Shown: positions 1-7,084, counted from the stretch's first letter. The stretch: 7,140 nucleotides of DNA from an uncultured Proteiniphilum sp. (GCF_937873925.1 NZ_CALNAT010000222.1:1-7140); one strand, 5' to 3'. Notes: generated from the sequence alone by a model not told the origin. A program made the numbers and translations.

Positions 1-35
1 GCTGATTTTAAAAAAGTTCTTCTACTTGTCTTCAT
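1..35 (-). CDS. N-terminus of a third Tat-exported protein (truncated by the window edge)
   Basis: A minus-strand ATG at 35-33 opens a frame that runs off the window after 12 codons, reading MKTSRRTFLKSA. SRRTFLK matches the consensus twin-arginine (Tat) motif S-R-R-x-F-L-K, placed at residues 4-10 as expected for a Tat signal peptide. The start lies 40 bp downstream of the preceding oxidoreductase stop codon on the same strand, so it probably belongs to the same operon. Only the signal peptide start is visible, so the product cannot be identified. By context, another Gfo/Idh/MocA oxidoreductase or a sugar-processing enzyme is plausible, but that is a guess. Confidence 0.7.
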   Translation of the reverse strand, partial: MKTSRRTFLKS

Positions 36-75
36 AGTTGTAAATAATCAGGATTAATATATTTTTGATTAAAAA

Positions 76-1680
76 TTAAATTATTTTTTTATTTTCTTTG
101 TCCCAGAAGACTTGACGTTTTTCCAGATAAGAATAGTGTGCCATTAAGCACGCAATACCTTCTTCATATGCGACATCAATATTTGCGCTGGGTGTTTTAT
201 TTTCTCTAATGCCATTAAGCCACTCGCGTAAGTGTAGATGCGTAACATCAACCTGACGACCGTTAATGACGGTGTTGGTTAATCCACGATCTGCATAATA
301 TTTTTCCGACGCTGATGTAACTGCATCTATTTGTCCCAAATTGGAATTAAATGATACCATAGGAGAAGTTGTATCTAATAATCCATTAGCTATTCCTGTC
401 TTGTATTTGGTAGAGTTTCTATCAATTGTTATACTTATGCTGTTTCCTAACTCCATCGAAGCGTCATGTCCCATAAAAACCCGGCCGCGATTTCTACTTG
501 AAGCCAAATTACCACTATACATTAAAGTTAGGTCTCTTTCCGGATATTCAAATACACAATGCAAAGAGTCGGGAATTTCTCTTTTATCTTTCCAGTAATA
601 AATACCACCTGAAGATGATACCGACTTGGGGATCCCAAGCCTTAACAATTGGTTCACAGCATCAAATTCATGAGTAAATAATTGCCCGATCATCCCCGTG
701 TCGTAGGCAAACCACTGTGTCCAATTATAAAATCTCTCGATACTAAACGGAACGAAAGGAGTGGTTCCTAACCATTGTTTCCAATCAATATTTCTATCAT
801 TCCCCGGTTTAGGATTTCCTTTGCTGTCCAGATGCCTAATCCAAGCTCCCTCTGAAGTATTTCGGTTGGTTGTTGTTTGTACTAAAGTTATTTTTCCTAA
901 AATATCTTTATCAATAATTTCCTTAGCTTGTTTAAAGACAGTGCTTTGAGTTATTTGATGACCGAGTTGAAAAGTGATATTGCTACTTTTTATTACTTTA
1001 TATAACTCATTTAATTCTTCTTCCGAATGGGCCACGCTTTTCTCCAAATAGACATGTTTGTTGGCTTTTGCAGCTTCAATGGCCATAAGAGCATGGTGAT
1101 GATCCGGAGTAGCGATTACGACCGCATCAATATCCTTGTCTGCTAGCATGTCCTGATAATGGAGATATCTTTTAACCGGATATTGTTTAGTTCCGGAGAA
1201 AATATTGTTGTCCGCAGTTGCTATTCCTTTCTCAGCATGTAAATCAAAAACATCACATATCCCTGTAATCGAAACATGTAAATTTTCTTGTTCCAGCCAA
1301 TTTACCAAACTATTATTCTTCTTCAGCCTAATCATTTCGTCAGGATGAATGAATCCTAATCCTTTTGCTAGGGCTTGAGCTCTTGTCCCAAAACCGATAA
1401 AACCGATGCGAATTATTTCTTTAGGTGCTTTATTACCATAGTCAGGAACGGGAAACTCCATTTGATCGAAACCTAACTCTTTTAAAATATCGTTTCTTTT
1501 GTTCTTTTCATAATTATTTTTTTTCAACAAGTTAAAACCAAATAAACCCGCTACAGGTACTCCGGCTAGCGCTTTTATAACAGTTCTTCTTGAGATACCT
1601 CCTGATTGGGTTTTTTCAACTCTTTCGTTTCCATCAGGGTTGTTTGTCGGTTGGCTTATGTTTTTATTTACCTCTTCCAT
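76..1680 (-). CDS. Tat-exported Gfo/Idh/MocA-family NAD(P)-dependent oxidoreductase
   Basis: This 534-residue protein is predicted to oxidise or reduce a sugar, sugar acid or glycoside with bound NAD(P); the substrate is unknown. The N-terminus has an unusually long polar region (1-29), then a Tat motif SRRTVIK (30-36) and a hydrophobic core (37-50), so the folded holoenzyme is probably exported. The Rossmann domain starts at about 90 with a nucleotide-binding loop GFIGFGTRAQA (93-103). Family motifs follow: ATPDHHHA (190-197), LEKS (212-215, a variant of the usual EKP carrying the conserved Lys), QLGHQ (238-242) and THEFDAVN (336-343), whose His337 is the likely catalytic histidine. An insertion of about 30 residues (108-137) sits between the first strand and the ICD segment, as I recall for a Bacteroidota subfamily often next to DoxX genes. 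No other Met precedes the Tat motif, so the ATG at 1680, overlapping DoxX by 17 bp, is the likely start and suggests translational coupling. Confidence 0.9.
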   Translation of the reverse strand: MEEVNKNISQPTNNPDGNERVEKTQSGGISRRTVIKALAGVPVAGLFGFNLLKKNNYEKNKRNDILKELGFDQMEFPVPDYGNKAPKEIIRIGFIGFGTRAQALAKGLGFIHPDEMIRLKKNNSLVNWLEQENLHVSITGICDVFDLHAEKGIATADNNIFSGTKQYPVKRYLHYQDMLADKDIDAVVIATPDHHHALMAIEAAKANKHVYLEKSVAHSEEELNELYKVIKSSNITFQLGHQITQSTVFKQAKEIIDKDILGKITLVQTTTNRNTSEGAWIRHLDSKGNPKPGNDRNIDWKQWLGTTPFVPFSIERFYNWTQWFAYDTGMIGQLFTHEFDAVNQLLRLGIPKSVSSSGGIYYWKDKREIPDSLHCVFEYPERDLTLMYSGNLASSRNRGRVFMGHDASMELGNSISITIDRNSTKYKTGIANGLLDTTSPMVSFNSNLGQIDAVTSASEKYYADRGLTNTVINGRQVDVTHLHLREWLNGIRENKTPSANIDVAYEEGIACLMAHYSYLEKRQVFWDKENKKII

Positions 1681-2170
1681 TTATATGCTTTTTAAAAATT
1701 GTACTGGTAAAAAAATCTAATCCGAAGGTTTTATTTGTAGGAAAAAGGAATAGTCCAAAAAGAGCAACTGATTCAATCAGTATTTTATTAACAATCAGGT
1801 TGCTTCCATCTGTTACAACGCTATATTCCAATCCCACAAGAGGAGGAGCACTTAAATAATAGACTAACAGTAATATCGATCCTGCAATAGTTGCTGGTTT
1901 AAATAAAAAACCTAAAATAATCCCTAATCCAATAGCCACTAATCCCCACGTATTAAGGAAGTCTACCATTGAAAGCAATTGTCCGTTAGATATTATCCAC
2001 CTCGAAAAGCCGGATAAAATCCATTGGGATTCTTGTAAAAAGCCTATTGACGACCATTGAGGATTTAAAACCTTGGATATTCCCTCATATAGAATGTGCC
2101 AACCCAATAAAAATCTCAACGTTAACAGAAATAACAGTTGTTTTTTTGAATAGTAGGATTTATACGTCAT
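1664..2170 (-). CDS. DoxX/DoxD-type four-helix membrane protein
   Basis: This 168-residue integral membrane protein has about four hydrophobic segments, near residues 11-31, 68-88, 91-107 and 128-145. The first carries the family pattern R-x-x-x-G-x-x-x-x-x-x-G-x-x-K (Arg19, Gly23, Gly30, Lys33), followed by LNPQW (35-39), as in the DoxD-like small subunit of thiosulfate:quinone oxidoreductase and related DoxX proteins. Members are thought to take part in membrane electron transfer to quinone, but most have no proven function. No thiosulfate-oxidation genes are present. Its 3' end overlaps the next gene, a Tat-exported oxidoreductase, by 17 bp, which points to linked function. I infer that it could anchor that enzyme or accept its electrons. 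The start at 2170 has no Shine-Dalgarno sequence, as is usual in Bacteroidota. Confidence 0.85.
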   Translation of the reverse strand: MTYKSYYSKKQLLFLLTLRFLLGWHILYEGISKVLNPQWSSIGFLQESQWILSGFSRWIISNGQLLSMVDFLNTWGLVAIGLGIILGFLFKPATIAGSILLLVYYLSAPPLVGLEYSVVTDGSNLIVNKILIESVALFGLFLFPTNKTFGLDFFTSTIFKKHINGRGK

Positions 2171-2253
2171 TTTTTTTAGAATTAATCATATATATTTACC
2201 TATAAGTCGGATTGATTGATTTCAGGAGTATAATTTTTTCATTCTTTATTTCT
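2171..2253 (-). other. 83-bp intergenic gap upstream of DoxX, possible secondary promoter region
   Basis: This is the only gap between complete genes longer than 35 bp. It is very AT-rich and could hold an internal promoter for the DoxX-oxidoreductase pair. I could not find a clear Bacteroidota -7 element (TAnnTTTG) with a -33 TTTG. A TATACT hexamer lies on the minus strand at about 2233-2228, but no convincing -35 partner accompanies it. No stem-loop followed by a T-run was seen, so a terminator after the GH109 gene is not supported either. Confidence 0.2.
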
Positions 2254-3702
2254 TTATACCCTTACGTCTGTATTACCACCCTTTAGCAGTGATATGTCAT
2301 GTGGCTGGTTCAGGGCCCAGGCCCCGTTAGTGAAGTCGGGTATGTCAATTGGCGTAGACCTGTTTGCGACGGACCATTCGCTCAAGGGTCCGATCACGCT
2401 CCATGAAGCGGCATCGTAAACGTCCATGTCCACGGGTAACCCGTTTCTCAGGCAATCGATGAGCCTCCAGTCCATCAGAAAATCCATTCCCCCGTGGCCC
2501 CCAATTTTTTTAGCAATGTCCTGCATCCGTTGGATCAATGGGGGGTTGTATTTTTTCTCGATATCCTGGAATTCGCTTTCAGATAGCCATTCCGTGTGAT
2601 TTTCCGCTCGGGAGAGTCTTGCGGGCAGGGGGTATTTTTGTGCCGTAGCCTTGGTTCCACTTATTAAGTGTAAGCGTGAATAGGGCCTTGGGGTTGTCAC
2701 ATCGTGCTGAATGAGGATTGTTTGTCCTTTCACGGTTCTGATCAGCGAGGAGTTCATGTTGCCCCTAAAGGGAGCGTCGATGAATTGCTTGAAATAGTCA
2801 TCATCCTTCGCCAGCTTTTTGGCGTGATTATTCATTAGAAAGTCTTCGGTAGACATTGATGTCATGTACTCCATGCGGTTTCCCCGGTTTATGTTCATGA
2901 TTTGGGCAACGGGCCCCAGTCCGTGAGTGGGGTACAAGCTCCCGTTTCTTGTCATGTTTTCTTTCAGCCTCCAGCTTCGTCCGGGCTTCCCCCTGAAAAA
3001 CAGGCTTTCCCCGATGTCGTGGATGTAGGCTCCCTCGCAATGAACGATATCGCCGAAGAACCCGTTTCGTGCCAGGTTCAGGGTGAGCAACTCAAAAAAG
3101 TCATAGCAGCAGTTTTCTAGAATGACACAGTGTTTTTTAGTTTTCTCGGATGTTTCCACCAGTCTCCAGCAATCCTGCACGGTCGTGGCCGCGGGAATTT
3201 CTACTGCCGCGTGCTTTCCGTGCTCCATGGCGTAGATGGTAATGGGTGCGTGTAGAGCCCACGGGGTTGTGATATAGACAAGGTCTATGTCTTCCCTCTC
3301 ACATACCTGCTTCCAGGAGTCCTGCTTTCCTGCAAAGACTTTTGCGGGATGACCCGTTGTCTTGATTCTCGCCCTGGCTTTTTCCGCCTGTTCGGGCAAC
3401 TCGTCACAGATGGCCATGATCCTGACGCCATCTATGTAGCTGACTCTCTCTACGGCGGCGCTTCCGCGTGCTCCCACACCTATGAATGCGACCCTGACCG
3501 TGTCTATTTTTGGCGCCGCGTATCCGCACATGTTGAATCTTTGGGGATGCTTCTTGTAGGCTTCCAGGTATATGGATTTTAACTGTTTTGCCGGAGGTTG
3601 CTGCTGGGGGGGCAATTCGCTTCCGGTTAATTTTCCGGTGAGCATGCTGCCGACTCCCGCCGCCCCGGCAATTTTAAGGAAACTTCTTCTGTTGAGTTGC
3701 AT
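2254..3702 (-). CDS. Tat-exported GH109-family NAD-dependent glycosidase (alpha-N-acetylgalactosaminidase-like)
   Basis: This 482-residue protein belongs to the Gfo/Idh/MocA superfamily and closely resembles glycoside hydrolase family 109. GH109 enzymes cleave glycosides through transient C3 oxidation by bound NAD, elimination and re-reduction; the founding members act on alpha-N-acetylgalactosamine. From the chosen start (ATG at 3702) the protein begins with MQLNRRSFLK, a Tat motif, then a hydrophobic stretch. The Rossmann loop GVGARG is at 75-80. From my recollection of the Elizabethkingia enzyme, all five described active-site residues appear conserved: Glu196 (ENCCY), Tyr226 (GAYIHD), Tyr257 and His260 (YPTHG), and Tyr341 (RPY). 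GHGGMD (402-407) and IPDFTNGAW (454-462) are further family signatures. The frame is open to an ATG at 3759, but that start would bury the Tat motif behind 19 residues and overlap the transporter gene by 41 bp; the chosen start leaves 16 bp. The gene is clearly GC-richer than its neighbours. The family is near certain; the exact sugar specificity is not. Confidence 0.92.
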   Translation of the reverse strand: MQLNRRSFLKIAGAAGVGSMLTGKLTGSELPPQQQPPAKQLKSIYLEAYKKHPQRFNMCGYAAPKIDTVRVAFIGVGARGSAAVERVSYIDGVRIMAICDELPEQAEKARARIKTTGHPAKVFAGKQDSWKQVCEREDIDLVYITTPWALHAPITIYAMEHGKHAAVEIPAATTVQDCWRLVETSEKTKKHCVILENCCYDFFELLTLNLARNGFFGDIVHCEGAYIHDIGESLFFRGKPGRSWRLKENMTRNGSLYPTHGLGPVAQIMNINRGNRMEYMTSMSTEDFLMNNHAKKLAKDDDYFKQFIDAPFRGNMNSSLIRTVKGQTILIQHDVTTPRPYSRLHLISGTKATAQKYPLPARLSRAENHTEWLSESEFQDIEKKYNPPLIQRMQDIAKKIGGHGGMDFLMDWRLIDCLRNGLPVDMDVYDAASWSVIGPLSEWSVANRSTPIDIPDFTNGAWALNQPHDISLLKGGNTDVRV

Positions 3703-3718
3703 GACAAAATTGTTATGT

Positions 3719-4975
3719 TTATTTTTTCCAATTTTCAACTTTATATCCCCATTTCCCATAGTAAAATAGGTAGAAGTATGTAGGAATTAATATCAAAACA
3801 GCCCAACGTGGATACATAGGGTTGAGATCGATGATTTTTCCAAAAATTATGGGTGCGATTGCGTATGAGATCAACGTCATCAACAATAACGCGGAACCTA
3901 GTTTTGTATATTTGCCGAGGTTTCTTATTGCTAATCCCCATATCGATCCCCAGGTGAATGCAGATAAAAAGGCTTGGGCCAACAAAAACCAGACGGATAT
4001 TACTCCATTAGTAAAAAAGGTGAGCATAGTTAAGGTAAATCCTGTAATAGCGCATAGCACGACAGCTTTCTGCTGGGTCAGGTATTTAGGTATAAGCAAT
4101 GTGTTCCCAAAGAATCCGATTAACGTGAATGTCAGTGCATATGTACTAAAATGCCGAGATAATGTAAAGGGAATTCCTAAGGCGTCACCATAGAGTATGC
4201 TGTTGTTCACCGCAACAGAAATAGAGCCGTCTAAAAACAGTGCAAGGACTCCCAGCGCGAGATAGGGAAAGCTGAGTATACTCTTGCGTTCTATTCCTTC
4301 AGTAATTTTATTCTCTTCTTCATCTTTCAGGTTAGGGATGTTTGAAAAATAGATCAAACCAGCCACTATCACGAAAAAAAGCGCAAGAAAGATGTAGGGA
4401 CTTATAACCTTTGATAAATACTCCGTGAGTATTAACTCCTTTTCCGCTGGCGAGGTAATAGTCAGTTGATGGGAAATATCCCCTGCGTCACGTAACAGGA
4501 TGCTGCTAAATATCAGTTGAGTTAAAACCCCGCCTAATCTATTGGCCATACCCATGAAACCCATCCGTTGTGCTGTGCTTTCTCGTGGACCAATTATGGT
4601 TACATAAGGATTTGCCGCGGTTTGAAGCAAAACCATTCCGATGCTTATTACAAAAATAGCTACCAGAAAAATGCTGTATTGTTGTGATAACGCTGCGGGA
4701 ATAAATAATAACGCTCCACTAGACATGACAAACAAGCCTATTATAAGTCCTTTTTTATATCCTACTAGGTTGAGAAAACTCGAAGAAGGTATGGAAAAAA
4801 TAAAATAAGATACAAAAGAAGCAACTGCTACCAAGGCAGCCTGTGCATTACTCAATTCGAGGCCCACCTTGAAATAGGGGATAAGTATAGCACTAGCCCA
4901 GGTCATTACTCCGAAAACGAAGAACAATATCCCCATTATTAAAAGCGGGCAAAGATAATTTTGCTTTGCATTCAT
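3719..4975 (-). CDS. MFS sugar permease, FHS family (FucP/GluP-like)
   Basis: This 418-residue inner-membrane transporter has about 12 hydrophobic helices and a charged cytoplasmic loop near 214-232 (LKDEEENK region) joining the two six-helix bundles. Family landmarks are FFVFGVMTWASAILIPYFK (18-36), LLQTAANPYVTIIGP (116-130) and a Q-R-M-x-x-M-G-M-A-N-R-x-G-G stretch (136-149) just after it. These match the fucose/glucose/galactose/N-acetylglucosamine FHS permeases, so it probably imports a monosaccharide released by the neighbouring exported enzymes. The two acidic residues used for proton coupling in E. coli FucP (Asp46, Glu135) align here with Ala29 and Gln118; the GluP-type branch commonly has Gln at the second site. 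It starts 12 bp after the acetyltransferase stop and ends 16 bp before the GH109 start. No Shine-Dalgarno sequence is visible. The imported sugar cannot be told from sequence alone. Confidence 0.9.
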   Translation of the reverse strand: MNAKQNYLCPLLIMGILFFVFGVMTWASAILIPYFKVGLELSNAQAALVAVASFVSYFIFSIPSSSFLNLVGYKKGLIIGLFVMSSGALLFIPAALSQQYSIFLVAIFVISIGMVLLQTAANPYVTIIGPRESTAQRMGFMGMANRLGGVLTQLIFSSILLRDAGDISHQLTITSPAEKELILTEYLSKVISPYIFLALFFVIVAGLIYFSNIPNLKDEEENKITEGIERKSILSFPYLALGVLALFLDGSISVAVNNSILYGDALGIPFTLSRHFSTYALTFTLIGFFGNTLLIPKYLTQQKAVVLCAITGFTLTMLTFFTNGVISVWFLLAQAFLSAFTWGSIWGLAIRNLGKYTKLGSALLLMTLISYAIAPIIFGKIIDLNPMYPRWAVLILIPTYFYLFYYGKWGYKVENWKK

Positions 4976-4987
4976 TTATTATTCCGT

Positions 4988-5563
4988 TTATGGGTTAAAA
5001 TCAATGGGAGGTTTGTGTAGGTCTACCGATGGTGAAGCAGCTGAATTGAATTGCAGAAACATGGCTCGTTCTGTCACAACGCGTCCGTCACCTGCCAAGT
5101 TATTCACATCCGCATAATGACGAAAACCTACCTGTTCATATAACGCGTACGCGCGATGGTTATCCGGCAACGTGGTTAATTCAATACCATCCCGGTTTGT
5201 CCGACGCGCGGCATCGATCAGGAATTGGATCAGTTTTTTGCCAAATCCCTTTCCCTGGTACTCGTCAAGCATTCCGATTCCAAGTAACGGTATGGGATTA
5301 GTGTAGTACCACAGGAAGAAGTACGCAACCATTGTATCATTATTGAAAAGTCCAAGAGTGAGATCCTGGCCTTTCTCGGAACGTTCTAGGAATGCGTTTA
5401 CGGTATTGGCGTCGTAGGAATGAGGTAAAAAGGTGGCGGTCGATTCTTTAGATAAATAGTTCCCAAATTCTTGCAAACTACTTCGATCACTTTTCAGAAG
5501 TCTGCGGATGATAAATTCATCGCCATCTGTCGAGTTTATCAAAATACGATCGTTTAGTTCCAT
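4988..5563 (-). CDS. GNAT-family N-acetyltransferase
   Basis: This 191-residue, probably cytoplasmic protein carries the GNAT fold. The acetyl-CoA pyrophosphate-binding loop QGKGFG is at 103-108 (motif Q/R-x-x-G-x-G/A), after the strand LLGIGML (93-99). A second typical segment, DNHRAYALYEQVGF (134-147), holds the Asn and Tyr usual near the acetyl-CoA thiol. A tail of about 20 residues rich in Ser, Pro and Asp (172-191) extends beyond the core. The acceptor amine is unknown. The gene sits 10 bp after the ceramidase-like amidohydrolase and 12 bp before the sugar permease, so it may acetylate an amine or amino sugar produced by this pathway, which is inference. It is the one gene here with a Shine-Dalgarno-like sequence, AGGAAG at 5572-5567, only 3 nt from the ATG, so its role is uncertain. 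Confidence 0.88.
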   Translation of the reverse strand: MELNDRILINSTDGDEFIIRRLLKSDRSSLQEFGNYLSKESTATFLPHSYDANTVNAFLERSEKGQDLTLGLFNNDTMVAYFFLWYYTNPIPLLGIGMLDEYQGKGFGKKLIQFLIDAARRTNRDGIELTTLPDNHRAYALYEQVGFRHYADVNNLAGDGRVVTERAMFLQFNSAASPSVDLHKPPIDFNP

Positions 5564-5573
5564 ATACTTCCTA

Positions 5574-7052
5574 TCAATTGCTTTTTATCAATGAAAACTG
5601 TTTTGATAATTCTGATACAATTTTTTCAGACGCTTTGAGTTCAACATTATTCGTGCTTAGCCAAGTTTCATAACCTCCCAGTTCGTGTTGTGCCGGAGTC
5701 GGTAAATAACCCCAATAACCATCTGCCAGCCCAACAACAAATGTTTGTTTAAACGGACTTTTTGCTTTTACTTCCAATCCGATTTCCGCGAACACTTCAA
5801 ACGGGATGCTCGCTACTCCTAAATCACCAATACCAAACACGTGTAAACGAACAGACACCTGATCAGGCCTCTTTAGCTGATTCAGCGTTCTTTCCGCGTA
5901 GGTCTTTTCAAGCGAATGAGACGATTTGATCGAATCGGGTCTGGCCAGGATGATTTTGGCCCATTCAACCATTTTTTTATCGGGTTTTCGCACTTTCAGG
6001 GTAACCTCTTTCTGTTTAGCTTTTAAAGGCACCCAATCGTGATAGGCTATTGATCCGAAAGCTTCGAATACTTTTTGAGCAACATCCCTGCCCACGTATT
6101 TCATTTTTGCATAAGGAGCATTTTTTTCAGGAGAACTGCTGAAGTTGATGTTGTTGATATCGCCAGAAGTGCCGTTTGACATAATCCCTACAAACGGAGG
6201 GTCCTGTCTTTCAGCATTAAGTAGTTCTTGAATATGGTCACAAAAAACAGCAAAGTAGTCTGCCGAGATGTGTCCCTTAAGTGTTCCTCCCACGTAGTGA
6301 AGCGAATAATTTGCAAGTAATGCTATGGGACGTCCTTCGATTGATTTGACTGAAATAAAAGAGACTTCGGGATCGGGTACAGCAGCGGGAGTTAGTTTGT
6401 TGGAGTTGCTGTGGCCGGGATTCATCATAACCTTATCGTACTCTCCAAAAGGATTAATCACCGGTTGCTTCATTTTCCAACGGCGGACAAAAACATGTTC
6501 GGGCACAGCAACAGACCCCCATCCAATCCGTGCAGGTTCCAAATGGTTGGCAGCAAGTTGTACTGCATCGACTATTCGTTGAATCACAAACTCCTGATAG
6601 GGGTCAAACGTGTCAAAATCCCAACTGCGTCGCTTTTCTCCTGTTCCCATTGCGCTTACAGCCGAATGAGTATGAATAGCGGATATGATGATATTGGAAG
6701 ATGGGATATCCATTCTTTCTGAAATTAACCTTATAGCTGCATCGACCAGATCCTGATGCAAGCCTAAAACATCTACAACAACGAAGACTAATTTAGTTTT
6801 TCCATCGTCAAGCATTAAACAGCGAACATGCAATTCATCATGCACTTCAATTGCTGGCGGCTGATTCCATTCTCCAATCAGTGCACCGCCAAGAAACGGG
6901 GTGATGTTAGCCGTTGCAGCACCTGCCTTAAAGACTTTTTGCTCACTGGTTTTAGGCTTCAAGTTGTTAGATACAGCTCCATCGTATGCCATACCAAAAA
7001 AACTACTCACTGCCAGCGAGACAAAACAAAGCTTTAATGTAAATGATCTCAT
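5574..7052 (-). CDS. Secreted neutral/alkaline ceramidase-like zinc amidohydrolase
   Basis: This 492-residue protein matches the N-terminal catalytic domain of neutral/alkaline non-lysosomal ceramidases, which hydrolyse N-acyl bonds using zinc. An N-terminal signal peptide (about 1-23: basic start, hydrophobic LCFVSLAVSSFFG) predicts Sec export; Cys9 is not in a lipobox. Family motifs in order: AGAATANITP (43-52), HTHS (127-130; His127 is the first zinc ligand, and His129 is also in the site), VRRW (189-192), NYSLHYVGG (248-256; His252 second zinc ligand), GTSGDINNIN (294-303), PFEVFAEIG (417-425; Glu419 third ligand) and DGYWGYLPT (444-452; Tyr446 fourth ligand), then GGYE (459-462). Assignments follow Pseudomonas aeruginosa ceramidase (His97, His204, Glu411, Tyr448) by recalled alignment. 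The position of that enzyme's nucleophile Ser274 (GDVSPN) holds Asn300. The C-terminal Ig-like ceramidase domain is absent, the whole being about 180 residues shorter. True ceramidase activity is therefore doubtful; another amide or related substrate is likely. It is the first complete gene of the cluster in this window. Confidence 0.85.
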   Translation of the reverse strand: MRSFTLKLCFVSLAVSSFFGMAYDGAVSNNLKPKTSEQKVFKAGAATANITPFLGGALIGEWNQPPAIEVHDELHVRCLMLDDGKTKLVFVVVDVLGLHQDLVDAAIRLISERMDIPSSNIIISAIHTHSAVSAMGTGEKRRSWDFDTFDPYQEFVIQRIVDAVQLAANHLEPARIGWGSVAVPEHVFVRRWKMKQPVINPFGEYDKVMMNPGHSNSNKLTPAAVPDPEVSFISVKSIEGRPIALLANYSLHYVGGTLKGHISADYFAVFCDHIQELLNAERQDPPFVGIMSNGTSGDINNINFSSSPEKNAPYAKMKYVGRDVAQKVFEAFGSIAYHDWVPLKAKQKEVTLKVRKPDKKMVEWAKIILARPDSIKSSHSLEKTYAERTLNQLKRPDQVSVRLHVFGIGDLGVASIPFEVFAEIGLEVKAKSPFKQTFVVGLADGYWGYLPTPAQHELGGYETWLSTNNVELKASEKIVSELSKQFSLIKSN

Positions 7053-7084
7053 GTTGTTTGTAATTTATTCAAGTTTCGCATGCG

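Noticed and set aside
45..56. A small dyad, TAATC-AG-GATTA, upstream of the left-edge Tat gene
   Set aside because: Five-base arms of mostly A/T in an AT-rich spacer are expected by chance, and no second copy was seen elsewhere in the window.
1664..2170. DoxX protein as the thiosulfate:quinone oxidoreductase subunit DoxD of a sulfur-oxidising system
   Set aside because: No DoxA partner or other sulfur-oxidation gene is visible. The tight link is to sugar-type oxidoreductases, so only the broad family name is kept.
2160..2189. A 9-codon minus-strand reading frame overlapping the DoxX start, possible leader peptide
   Set aside because: It is very short and made of AT-rich codons expected by chance. 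It shows neither a ribosome binding site nor a run of regulatory codons.
2254..3759. A longer version of the GH109 gene starting at 3759
   Set aside because: It adds 19 residues in front of a typical Tat signal and overlaps the transporter gene by 41 bp. The internal Met at 3702 puts the twin arginines at residues 5-6 and gives a normal 16-bp gap.
3822..4193. A 123-codon open frame on the plus strand
   Set aside because: It lies entirely antisense to the well-supported sugar permease, has no recognisable domain, and reflects the composition of the opposite strand.
6411..6722. A 103-codon open frame on the plus strand
   Set aside because: It is antisense to conserved motifs of the ceramidase-like gene and its translation shows no family features.
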